From assembly GCA_004194705.1 (NCBI GenBank), contig SADC01001112.1, forward strand, positions 1,488,001 to 1,552,000: a stretch of 64,000 nucleotides of DNA, given 5' to 3'. Position numbers and translations under genes: made by a program. Of this stretch, positions 32,320-45,300 are shown piece by piece. Below the pieces are notes generated by a model, which saw nothing but the letters and a program-made list of their open reading frames with translations, had not been told where the DNA came from and did no database searches. Within the stretch, counting starts at the first letter, position 1, and every line of letters starts with the position of its first letter. The stretch is from Ditylenchus dipsaci (Eukaryota > Nematoda > Chromadorea > Rhabditida > Anguinidae).

Positions 32320-35300
32320 ATGACCACAACTTCAGCCAAAATCCATGAAGCAACATCTACCAAGTTTAATGAAGTGCCATTTGAGCAGCACTATGATGTA
32401 GGTGAGGAGTTGGGCAGTGGTCAGTTCGCCATTGTCAAACGTGTGGTCAGACGATCCACCCAGGAGCAGTTTGCAGCCAAATACGTGAAGAAAGGAGGTA
32501 TGCCACCTCCAGAAGAGGGGTGCCTCGAGTGCACATAGAGAGGGAGGTGGAAGTGCTCAAGGCTGTGGGTGGACATCCTAATGTTATTCAGTTGCATGAT
32601 GTGTTCGAGACACCCACTGACGTTATTCTCATATTAGAGTTGTAAGTCTTAACATTCTTTAACATAAAACAAGGTTACTGTATCTTTTGAATGGCATTTA
32701 TTTTTAAGTAAAATTTTTACGGCAAAAATTAAATTCTTTCGGAATTTCTAAAAAATGCGCGGAAATTAACTAGTGATGGCGCCGTTTTTGGGCTCTTTTT
32801 CCATGTTTTGCCCCACAGAAATAGTTAAAAAAAAACTATTTCAAATATTTTGGATTCTTCAAAAACAGTGTATTATGTTTAATACTAGACTCTTTCGTCT
32901 GACACTAAAGTCTTTCGAGTCATTTGCAAAAAATAAGTTTTTGGACCCAAAACCGTTAAAAATCATTCATGCCGGGATAAATGATTTTGTCCAAAATATC
33001 TGAAATTACATCGTTATACAATTTTTAGGTAAAACATCGTAACGATACATCGGTCCTGAAAGCTTACATCGATCGTCACATCGATCGGTCCAAAAATGGA
33101 ACAAAAATATCGCATCGTTACATCGTTGAAGGGCATTTCGGTGTCTCTAGTACAGGTGTAGGCCCGTGGGGGCCTCTACACTATATTGAGGTTACACTAT
33201 ATCAAGGGTATGGTCTAAGCCATTTTTAACACTACCAACCACATTCTTAACAATACCTACCCACCCTAAATCAATTTTGTCTTTTAAACATTCCTAGAGA
33301 CTACATAATGTCCCAATATCACCTGAGAAACTAGAACACAATGCATTTTTGAAAAACCAAACCAAATTTGAAAAAAAAATTACACTATATCGGGGGTACA
33401 CTGTATCGGAGTTTGACTGTAACCGAAAATCGAACTGTAACATTTGAAAAATAAACATAGTCAAAAAGGCCGGGGTCAAGCGTCCCAAGGAATCAAATGT
33501 TGCGGACCCGAAAAACGACTATATCCTCGGGATGACCAACTTTCCTGGATTTGCCCGGATTTTTTTCCAAAATCCGGGCACAATATGTAACGTTGCCCGG
33601 ACATTGCCCGGAATTGGCTAAAAATACGAAAAATGTCTAAATTTTATGAAAAAAAATTGAGATGGTCACCTTGGAAATCCTGGTATCATGGTTTTAGCCT
33701 ACTTTTTAATCACTCTTGTTTTATATGTTTTCAAGCATTCAACTCGTATATGGTGTTTCATTGTTCATTATACCTAATTAACGCCCACCCTCTAATAAAA
33801 GCCCCTCGACTTTGAGGTTTAAGGGTTTTGTATCTCGGAGCATATTTCTTTTCGAACATGTTTTTTTGCATTTTCTTAGTTACCGCGAGCTCTACTGATT
33901 CCACGTTTTGGATTTTGGTTAAGTAGTAAAAAAATCCAGAAAATGACTCTAATTAAGGCTCCCATCTAGAAGCAAGTCAAAAAAAGTTAAAGGAAATACG
34001 GTACTTACAATAATATTAACTTTAAAAGCCCGTCATGGCTTTTCGAAATCTCATTAGAAAGCCCATACCTGAATGTGTTGGCAATTTAAAAAATTACGGG
34101 TTTTCCTCCGAAATTTAAATTTTTTGAATTTTAGTTCTTACTACATAGTATTTTAAATATTAGATAGCATTAAAGAGCCTACCATTTTCGATGATTTTGA
34201 TGTGTTTATTGATGATATTTGAAGTTTGTTTAAAGGGGTGGACTTCTACGGCTACTTTTTGACATCGACTGCTACTTCACCTCACATACATTTTTTCACA
34301 TATTTTCTTTTCTTTTCTCAGATGTTTTTACATCGTTTTGTAGTTGAAATTTTTCTCTATCGATTAAGTGGTCAAACACCCTGGTCAAAAATAATTTTCG
34401 AGAAAATAACAAATATAAGGTGAAACTCCACTAAAAACACCTAGGTAAAAAACCACGGTTTTTAGTGTTAGTTTGTTGTGCTTTTCTTAAAAGTTATTTT
34501 TAATCAGGCTGTTTGACCACTCAATCGATAGAAAAAAATTTCAACTACAAAACGGTGTAAAAAGACCTGAGATAAGAAAACAAAATATGTAAAAAAGTGT
34601 ATGTGAAGTGAAATAGTAGTCGATGTCAAAAAGAAGCCGTAGAAGTTCAGGGGGGGGGGCTTTTAATAAAAGTTGATTGATGGAAGAAATTCGGAAAATG
34701 TCCAAAAGTACCCGAAAATTTAGAAAATGCCCGGGCATATGCCCGATTTATGAATGCCCGGGCATTTCACCAACTTTACTAGTAACCAAGCTAAAAAGTC
34801 CGTACAGAAGCTCAATGATTCCGAATTTTTTTTAGAATTGGCGGGGAGAAATTTTGAACAGGTGACCATGCTCCAGACATGCTCTACGTTACACGGAGAA
34901 AAGGGGACTAGCAGATTTTTTCTTTTCTAATTTTCGTTATGCATTCTCATCTAAGTTTCATACCTAGCTTTAATAACGAAAAATCATGTTAGTAGTTGCA
35001 GAGTGTCCGGGGGAGAACTGTTCGACCATGTGTGCTCCAACGAGTATTTAAATGAGGCTGAGGCAGCTGCATTTGTTCGCCAGATCTTATTTGGAGTGCA
35101 ACATCTTCACAGCCAGTTCATTTGCCATTTAGATATTAAGGCAAGCGATTGGTAGATATAGGAGTCACTAACTAGTGTGTTTAGCCTGAGAATATTATGC
35201 TCAAAAAACGTGGTGAATCTCAAATCAAATTGATTGACTTTGGTCTGTCTCGCAGAATCTACCCTGGTCTTCCTGTCAAAGATATGATTGGAACTCCAGA

Positions 35301-36307
35301 GTTCGTGGGTCAGTTTGCCTATAGTTTTTTTAAAGCTGAAAAGGTAACATTCGAAAAAAGCTCATTTGTTTTATTGTTTTTTAAAATTTTGGGATTTTTA
35401 CCGGTCTGCGGAAGCCCTTGATAAAAAATTTCAAAAATGGTGGAGTTTTTATTGGATACCCTGTATAAGCTAGGATTTTAAAATTTAGAGAGAATAATCT
35501 TCCACCCTAGTATGAACATAATCTTTTATTTCTCACCTTTTAAAATTGGGTACCGTATTTACTGTATTAACTCCCCACCCTCTAATAAGTCCCCACCCTA
35601 GGAACCTTATATCTCAGCCTAGAACGAACATTTCGCAAATCTGTTTTTTGCGTTTTCTTAGTTGCCGCGAGTTTACCTGATTACACTTTTCAGATTTTGG
35701 TTGAGCACCCAAAAATCTCAAAATCGACCTCAAAATTTTTCGATTTTTTAGAGGTTGAAAAATAACTCCCCATGGGGACTTAATACAGTAAATACGGTAT
35801 ATATTTAAGCGCCTGAAGTAGTGAGTTATGAGCCTTTATCAACAGCTACAGACATGGTCAGTTTCTAAACAACTGAACTGTTCTTATAGTGATTATGTTC
35901 AGTGGGCCGTAGGAGTGGTGACATATATATTGTTGAGTGGAGGCTCCCTTTCCTAGGTCGCAGTAGAGAGGAAACTTTCTGCAACATAACTGGAGTCAAC
36001 TACCATTTCTCATCTCGTTACTTTGCCAATGTCTCCAAAGCTGCCAAAGAGTTTATAGCCAGACTGTTGTGAGGGATGTTAGGCAAAGGGCGACAGGTAC
36101 TAATGACCATCTAGCTATTTACAGATCTGAATTTAGTAGAAGAATGTCTAAATCATCCTTGGATAAGGCTGGTTAGCAGTTTAAAAATAAAATAACTTTT
36201 AACTATATATCTATATAATTAAAGTCAGAAGACCCCCTTCAAAATAGCCAACCTGTACTTATTAACGTCGCTCAGATTCGTGCCTTTAAAATCAGAATTA
36301 AGTGGAG
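32320..36307 (+). CDS. DAPK1: DAPK kinase and calmodulin-binding exons
   Basis: Exons 32320-32641, 35002-35140, 35185-35308, 35810-35856, 35903-36096, 36137-36171, 36225-36307. Visible: Gly-rich loop GSGQFAIV, Lys in FAAKYVKK, the DAPK fingerprint basic loop (SRRGV then IEREVEV), catalytic HLDIKPEN, DFG in LIDFGLS, GTPEFV-APE, YILLSGGS, HPWIRL. Then NVAQIRAFKIRIKW, the autoinhibitory calmodulin-binding helix. HLD replaces HRD (human DAPK1 has HFD), so the usual Arg is absent as in the family. The intron at 35141 has a GC donor. A base appears missing in AAA (about 32492), CCC (about 35955) and TTGTG (about 36071). Confidence 0.85.
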
Positions 36308-39300
36308 GTATGTTCACTTTAAACCAAATTTTTATACACTACTGCAACTGACAAGTTAAGCACACCATTGAAGTGGTCAAAATGTGCAACAAAATCGTGA
36401 AAACTGCCATTATTGCACAAAAAATCACAAAGAATGGCAAAGACAAACAAATGCAGCTAAGGATTGATCCAGTATGTTTATTTTCGTCATTATAAAAATG
36501 GGTGTTTTGTTTGCAATTGTTGATACGCAAATCTTGCGCTAGTAACCAATATTTAATTTAGCTACATAATTTTAAATGAATCTTTATGTCTATGTAGTAT
36601 TTGGGTAGAGTATCTGTGGGTCTCCCTTTAGAGTACATGTGCGGTTATAAAAAAATAATTTTATGGCATGTCTGAACTCATTGAGAGCCTTTTCAACGTG
36701 GATTTAACCTTTAACCTTAGATCCGGGTTTTGGATATCAAGAACTTCAAACTTTTGTGGTTGAAGTCAAAGTTGGGTAATTTGCGGGAAATTTGACCTAG
36801 AGTTTTAGATTTGAAACATCTCAATTAAAAAGCCCTAGCAATCGACCATTCTGAACACAAATCCAGTGTCATAAATCTTTTTTATAGCTAAAGACTTATT
36901 TTGTTGTTGTGTGGCTCAAAAGTGCTTAGTAATGCAAAAAAATACATCTGAGCAACAATTTTTTTTGAGAAAGCACTGTCTGAGGTAATCCGGCCTCAAA
37001 AATTAACACGATTAGGGGGTGAAACGCAACCAGGGGTTGAGGGTCGACATTGCCGCTTTCATTATAAAATTTTTAGTAGTTGTGTTCAAGTTGTGTAACA
37101 ACAGAGTTGGCTTTAACCTAACTCCCTCTTTAATCTCTTTTGTTGACTTTAATTTATTGCTGCTGACTGTTCTCTATGGCTATTGGTAAGATGTGATGCT
37201 GACAGCAACAATCACAAATCCTTCTTTCTCTCTTTAATAGAAGAAGACCAGCAAGCAGTGTGTGTGCCTTCTCTCACCCCGTGCATCGCTTCAACCAGTG
37301 CAACCACTAATCTATTGTGCTCTTCAATCAAACCAGCAGCAGTTAAAAATCAATTTAAGAGATCACTTATCGATGTTTTTAACGATTTCATCAAATTAAT
37401 AAAACACCGCTAAATCATATTTTAATGGCCTACAGTAAATTTTTGTGCACCGCTAGCAAATAGGGGAATCGGGCCCCAGTTCAATTTTTATTTAGTGACC
37501 TCTTAGAAAGCGAACATCTAGAACTCTATTTAGTCCAACACTAGTTAAGTTGTTTTGTAAAATTTCTAAGTAAAACTAGGAGTCACATAATCGGCAGAGG
37601 GGTGGTGTGTTTTCTCATTTTAAACAAATCAATTCCAATGGCCACTAAATTATGATCCGACTATACCTTTCTATGGCCAGAGATAGATTGCGACAAATTC
37701 AAACTGCGATAATTCAACTTGAGACCAACATTTACAAATGAGACTCATGACTCAAATAAGGCTCGAATAAGACCCAATAAGACTCAAAAACGATTTCTGT
37801 CGCAATATTTTTTGTCACAATAGAATAAAAAAGGATCGGCAGAGCTTGTGGAAGTAAAAAAGGTGTAAAAAACATCGGTGTGAAATATTCCCTCTTTTCC
37901 AAAATATACTTTGGTATATGGGTCGTTTATTAGAGCTTTATTAGAGACACCTCAATTAGTCTTTAAACCGAGGGCTGAAAAAAAGGAACAAAAGAAAGAA
38001 GATACCTAAGGCCAAAGCACCTCAATTAGTCTACAAAATTAGCAAATTAGTGACAGAAATTCTCCTGTTTTGCACTTTTAATGGTCATGATTAGCAGCGA
38101 TTTGTTTAGTTGATTTTGGTTACAACTAAGGCATTTGTCAAATTTAAGTTGTGTTATATGCGGTTGACGTGGTAGTAGTAGTAGTGGTAAAATGTTGATG
38201 AAATATTGATGAGTGTGGCTATTGATCTGGTTGTAGTCACACAAACTGGTTTATTGTTGCTTTATTGTCTGTTAGTTTATGATTCAAATTGATTGTAGTC
38301 ATTTAGTTCTACCACTTATTAATTTTTTTCAATTGTCACTTAGTTTTTGTATATGCCATCTTACAAAAACAACAATGTAAGTTTCACTCGACTGCTTTTA
38401 TCTAAAAATTAGGGTTGAAAAAATAGAAAAGAAAAAAGTAAACTGTGTATGTCTGCAAGTTACACACATCATTTAGTCTGAAATAAGGAAAAAACTTTTG
38501 AATTATAGTAAAAACTTTCAGTTTTCAAGTTTTGTAATGGCCTTATCACCATTGTAAGTGTAAATGTAAATGTAAGTGTAAATGTTTTTGGTATTGTGAA
38601 CACCCATTGCATTTACACTTACATTAACACTTACATTTACATTAACACTTACACTTACCCCTTCACAATACGAATGTAAATGTAAATGAAAATTGAATTC
38701 AAGTATTTTCAGAGAATACTAAAAGTGCTTTGTTGATGATAAGGAGTTCGATTCTAGTTATAAAAACTCAAAAAATTGGTAGTTCGGTTAAAAAACTGAC
38801 TTTTGGAAATAAAGTGAGGTTTAGTCAAAAATTTTCATTTACATTTACATTCGTATTGTGAAGGCGTGAGTGTAAAGCTATAGCCCCCCCCCCGTCAGAT
38901 TTTTCGAAAAAAATTGTTAACTAAAGACACAATAAAACTCGAAAACGGTTTAGGGGAAATGACCTCTCGGGGTCTTTGGCCCCCTCCGTCAGATTTTTCT
39001 GGCTACACCTCTAAAAACGGGTAATCGATATTTTATTCTAAAACCAAAATTTTCAAATAAATTTTTAATTATAGTGTCGAAATTTGTTGAGGTGTCCATA
39101 AGCATAGGTAGAAAGAACACTAAGCATAATGACTAGCTTCAAGAGTGGCCACTCCCTCCATAGTAATCAGTAGAGCTGGAAACGGGATTACAACGGGATC
39201 GGTTTTGGGAGATCGTGTCAGCCAATATTTTGATTAGTTTTAAAAATTCTGTTTTGACCATTCTATTCAGCGTGGAAAAAGAGGTCCGGGATTTGGTCAG

Positions 39301-42300
39301 AGCATGACCATGAAGTAAATTGTTTCAGTGACTAAAATGCGACGCCAAGGATCGCCAAGGTTTTTTTCTGGAGTGGTAGAAAAAAAACCTTGGCGATCCT
39401 TGGCGTCGCATTTTTGTCACTGAAACAATTTACTTCATGGTCATGCTCTGACCAAATCCCGGGCCATTTTTTCCACGCTGAACAGAATGGTCAAAACAGA
39501 ATTTTAAAAACTAATCAAAATATTGGCTGACACGATCTCCCAAAACCGATCCCGTTGTAATCCCGTTTTTTGCCTTTTTTGTTTGTGTGAGAGCTTGCCT
39601 AAGGAATTAGCTCGATGCGAGTAAAAAAAACAAAAAATACGGCAAAATAAATAAATAAATAAATAAATAAATACAATGTAGCGAAAATAAAAATGGCAAA
39701 AATAGTGTAATGTCATATAGCCCAACCCCCTTTAAAAAACCCTCAAAAAAGTTCAAAATAGTGGCTTTAGGCATCCCTAAAAATGATTGAGGGTGTATGG
39801 CACTAGCTTTGAGGGGGCGGGGGGCTTATATGACACTAGAGTCTTTTTTTATTTATGTTTTTTTCAGGAAAATATCATTGCCAGTGCTATATTTGTTGCT
39901 TGTGAGGAAGGCAATCTAGCCCAATTGGAGGAGCTCAGCAATGTCCATCGTCTTTCATTGGATATTGTCAACTCGGTTGGCTCATCCTTGTTTTATCACT
40001 AAAACTAAATAAGCAATTGATTTAGATGGGTGAAACTCCCCTGATGGTGACCCACTCTTTGACAATTCCTGTAATAGCGCACCGGTTTAGGTAGCTTCAG
40101 GAGCTGGCTCTGAACAGATTGTTAGTTTCCTAAAGCGCAAGGGATGTCCTCTTGAGATGGAAGACCGTCGTGGGGACACTGCCCTCTTCTGGGCTGCTAG
40201 GAATGGACATTCTCAAGTGCTGCGCAACTTCCTCACCCCTACTGACAAGGTGGCATGTAGTCTGGATGTCAACAAGCTGAATAAGGTGAGTAATAGCTGT
40301 AAAATGGCCAGTTTATGTATTGATTGCAGAGCAAAGAGACAGCCTTGCATGTAGCTATCAGATATTCTCAAACAGAGTGTGCCATAGCACTGTTGGTAGG
40401 TGCATCACTTTTTAGTTTTTATAATCATTGATGGGGTTGCAGGAACATGCAGCTGACCCTGACATTCAGGATGATGTAGCTATTTACTGTTATACAAATT
40501 ATTAGGGAAACTGAAAACTAGTTTAGCACGGAGAAACGTGTGTGCACACAGCCAGTTGGCATGGCAATGCTTTCATTCTCAGCATCCTGTGTAGATTCAA
40601 CCCCAATCTTGCACTTAAAAACAAGGTTAATCATACTTTTTCAATGTTTATAAACTCGCGAAATTCGATATTGGAACAATTGAACCTTAGCACCATCAGC
40701 CAATTGAAAGAAAGTGAGCGATCGGCAATAAATAACGTTTTTTCGGAGCTAAACTAAAATATGACGCCAAAATTAAAGACTTGAACACTTTAAGTTTTCT
40801 TTTGACTGGTCGGGTTAAATTGGCTGGTGGGGTAAGATTCAATTTAAACTCGATAGTAGATTCATAGAAACGGAAATTTAAGTGGTAGTCAGTCTGAAAA
40901 GATGCTTAACTTTACGCTTAATTTTTAACACGGAGAAGGCCATGTGTACTAAACTATGCGTTGTGTGCAGAATTTCATGCTGAACACCATGGCTGAAAAA
41001 AAAATTACAAAACAGGAAGGATTCGAGCGGATTAAACAGCTTCTGTAGTTTTAGCACAAAAATCTTCAAATCTTTTCTTTTTTATAAGCAAATCTTCACC
41101 TCTGACACCGGATTCGTGCTCAAAGAAAACGATTTACTTGTAAAACTGCTTTTGAAACATTAAAGTGACTGTCGAGTTTCAAATTGCGCTCAAGACAAAA
41201 ACGATTCAAATAGTGAATTTCGAGTTTTTTTCAAATTAAATGTTTTTAGTATAGAGCGGAATTTGAAATTTGACAGTGACTTCAATGTTTTAGAAGCAGT
41301 TTTACGAGTAAATCGCCTACGCTGAGCACGAATTCGGTATCAGAATCAAAGATTTGCTAACATGTGATCAGATTTAAAGAAGTTCGTGATAAAACTTCGG
41401 AAGCTGTTTCTACCGATCGAGTCCCTCCTGTTTCGGAACTTTTTTTCAGACATCGTGTTCGGCATAAAATTCTGCACACGACGCATATTTTAGTACACAT
41501 GGTCTTTCCCGTGTTAAGAGATATTATTGACTTTGTCGTCCAGCTTGAAATGACGACTACAGTTTATCTAGCCAATATTTATTTTTTTTAACAAACTGAT
41601 AAGTCCAGTTTTTTGCTGCAGACCTAAGAGTCATACGGAGGGGGAGGGTGCAGAGCTAATATTTCTTGCGCTGTACATATATTCCCCAATGAGCCATTAA
41701 GCATCCAACAACAGCTGGGTGCCATAAAGATGTATCGGTTTTGTCAAGCTGCCTCTACTAAATTTTTGCCTATTTTCTCTAGTCCTGCAATTTCGTTCTT
41801 TTTATTGGTGATTTAAAAAAAACTACTAAAATTTGCATTTCATCATCTTAAGCAAGTAAGCATTTGTAGTATGTGTTTTAAAACTTCATTTAAGATATTG
41901 AACCTTTTTTGTAACCACTTGACTATAATCTGTGGTTCAAATGGATGCTGTTTTACTTTCGAAATTAATTACGCTAGAAACGAGATATCAAATATTAAAT
42001 CGTGGTTTAAAAATAGTAGGTTTTAAATAAATAGAAATTTTCCAAGAATTCGGTTTTCCCCAAACTTTTTGAGTTTCTTCTCTTTAGTCACTTTCGGGGG
42101 AGACGAAGGTGATTGATAAAGATTGTATACTACAAGATAAACACTATAATCATAATTGGCTGGAAGGATACTCATTTATCTATATGCATACTCCCACGCG
42201 ACACAGAAATCAGCGGCGTAAAAATAAAATTCGAGCGGTAAAGTAGCGCCGGCAGCGGAAACAGCGGCACGCTCGCGGAAGCGGCGGGTTAAATGCCGTT

Positions 42301-45300
42301 AACGGCGGACCGACAGCAGCGCTGACCACACAGCGGCAGCGTCGCTGGCAGCGGCGACTGCAAATTTCAGCGGCAGCGGCTGAGTCGAAAACTTGTAAAG
42401 TCAAAAAGTGACCACCAATTTTTATTTTACATAAAGAAGCAATTTTTTAAATTTTATCGGTCACATATTTCAGCAAATTCTTTACAAAAAGGATTTTCGG
42501 TTGAATAGTGATATAGCAACAATAACGGCGGTCGTAGCAGCTGTACAGAAAAGCTAAGGGGCTGCGCCAGCGGACATCGTATAAAAGTCCCCGGCAGCGG
42601 CGACCATTCTGAAGAATCGGCCGGCGGCGGCAGCGGCGTTCATTTGAAAGTTCGCGGCAAGGGCGCCGCTTGCGGTAGCAGCGCCGCTAAAAAGTATGGA
42701 TTTTAGCCGCCGCTCGTGCAAGTATGTCTACATAGTACCCTAACCAGCTGGAAAAAACCTAACTTCCGGGATGGCTACCCAACCATCTGGATGGTACCCT
42801 TTTTAGATTAAATACGGTATTTTTTTTGTCACTAGGAGCCTGCAAGGCACAATGAGAAATAGTTTAAAAACGAACAAAAAGTTTTTTTTCCAAATTCTTG
42901 TCGTGCTTTAAGAGAATGCAGTTTGTGAGAGGCCGAAAAAATCGAGGAAAAAAAAAGAAACGACAACAAATAATTTATGAAATAAAAAGTAGGTTTAAAC
43001 CCGTATTCATCCCAAAAATTTATCATTTATTTTTTCAATTAAAATTATTGCTTCATTTTATTATGTTTTTGTTGTCTCCATGGAAACTACTCCTACTCAT
43101 ATAATCAATGAATTTGTTCAAATTCAAAAAATCAATGAAATTTATGCTTAAAACACTAAAAGGTTATTGCCTTTCCAAAATTGTATCATTTGCAAATTTA
43201 TTTTTGTTAAGGCCAGTCTAAATAAAACAATAAATTATCTTGCCGCTAACTGGCCATCCATCCACATGCACCCCAGTTGGGGGCAGCTACTGTTTATCCA
43301 CCTTTGGACAGAGGGAAGAGCGAGGCTAGCAGACAGCCTGCTCAATTATAGCTACCTTGTATGGGGATTGACTGGCTGGTTGCATGCGTGTGTGTGTGTG
43401 GAGGTGAACAGCAATGATATTTCTCAGTCTGCCTCCTCACCTCCACTTTAAATAATGATGAAGTGGTAGTGCTGTTATACTTGAGAAGGCTTTGGAGGTG
43501 AGTCAGGCAGTGTGTGTGTGTTTATCCATTTGGCTGTGTGTGAGAGGGGATTCTCCATGCATTTTTTATCCACTCACTTGCAACCTGCGCTCTTTTATTT
43601 ACTGTTCGGTAAAAGCTTTTGAACTCACTCACCAGTATTTTTGCCATTTTATTTTTGTTGCGGAACTATTTTTGTTGAAAATTAAAAAAGTTGAGCCAGG
43701 TGTAGGAGCCGAACTCACCTAGTTTTCATGTCGGAGTCAGTCAACGTAACCGATCAGCTATCATGACACGGTTATTCTGGTGCAATAATTTTGCTTATTT
43801 TACCTACTAGTTAACACACGAGTTATACTTGGTTATTAGCTGTATCTCTTATTGCACGCTTTTTCTTCATTCACTATTTGCTACTTAAATGAATGACAAC
43901 AACAATGCTATAAAATATTACGAGGGAAACATAGCTAAGGAAGATTTGCCGAAAACGGATCTAATTTTGAAAAAGCTGGTGGGAATTTGGCTAATTCGGA
44001 AGAGTGTTTTCAAAAGCGCACCTCACACTTGGTCTCACACTAACACTTGGTTCACCGACTTTTTCTCTGAAATTATCTTTTGTCATGTTGTTTGATATTT
44101 TTTACTATTTTGTGGCTGAGATGTTTCCCTATTCATTGAGAAGTGTGACTAAGTCATCGGGTAAAATTTTAAGAAAGATAGCGTAGAAATAGTTTCACTT
44201 GTCAGATACAAACCAGTACAAAAATACTTCAAACAATAAGGAAACGAAACTTATAAGAAAAAGATCAGTGAAGTTCCGAAAAGCAGTTTAAACAACTTTT
44301 ATTTGTATCAGAAAATTTGTTTTAGGACGAGAAAACAGCCCTTGTATTTCCTTGCAGTTTAGATGCGCAGACCCACATACCTTAGACACAAATCACTCGA
44401 AAGTGACTCTGGATGCACGAAAAAACATGCATACCAGAGTTATTAATGCGGTAGGCCCCAGAATTCGAAACATGTTCAAATCATGTTTTGGGGGTATCCA
44501 CGTACCTATTTTTTTACCTTAGGGGACCAAGGTAAAAAGTTGAACTTTGGTCACAAAAATATCAGCCCCTAAAAAACGTTTTTTCATCATTCTCACGGTC
44601 GTAAAACTGCCTTAAAATTTGTTAAAACTGATTTTCTGGAGGATTGCCAAAGTGTAATCTAACCAAAGTTAAAGGTAGGCAAAGAGTGAGGTCTGATTTT
44701 TGAAAATATTGAATTGCAATTTGAAAAAAATTCCAGACAATAATTTTGTAATTTATTTGTAGCAAAAGTTTGTTTTAGGACGAGGAAACAGCCCTTCATT
44801 GTGCTTCCTTGAGAGGACATCTAGAGTGTGTGCAGAGTCTGGTGGAAAACGGCTCTCCCATCGACGTCCAAGATCAAGTAGGTAGAAAGATAAGGGCTAT
44901 GGTAAACAATGGTTATCAATTTTTGAATGTGATATACAATATTGTTTTGGTTTGGTAAGCCAACGCACACAGTAAGCCCGCCAATTAAAAAAAGCTAACA
45001 TACATTAAAGGTGACACGGTGACCTGTCCAAAATGTGTAGATAGGCAACACATTTGAGTCCGTAACATATGATGGTTTGACTTACATCTAACCATAAATC
45101 AAAAAATTACAGTGGCCAAACTTAAAACTCGTAACTCATAGCCCATTGGTCAAGAGCATAGTTGGACGCCTCTAAAAAACCACCGCAACCGCCACCGCCG
45201 GCGGCGTCGCCAACACCACCGCCGCCGCAACCGCCGCTGCTTTGCCGCTACCGCCGCCGCCACTGCCGGCGGCACTTTTTATTTCGCCCCGCCGGCGCTG

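Noticed and set aside
35950..35960. Programmed -1 frameshift at CCCTTTC
   Set aside because: The heptamer is not in the zero-frame register needed for canonical slippage, and other breaks in the gene lack slippery sites.
36097..36124. 28-nt intron in the DAPK kinase domain
   Set aside because: The next AG downstream (intron 36097-36136, 40 nt) gives exactly the expected spacing before HPWI, so the longer intron is preferred.
37183..37413. Possible DAPK linker exon or small gene
   Set aside because: A good acceptor lies at 37220, but there is no in-phase donor and no convincing similarity; kept only as a note under the intron.
38355..38378. Alternative DAPK start exon (ATGCCATC.. before GTAAGT)
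   Set aside because: A strong donor follows an ATG, but there is no similarity or upstream promoter evidence; could be chance.
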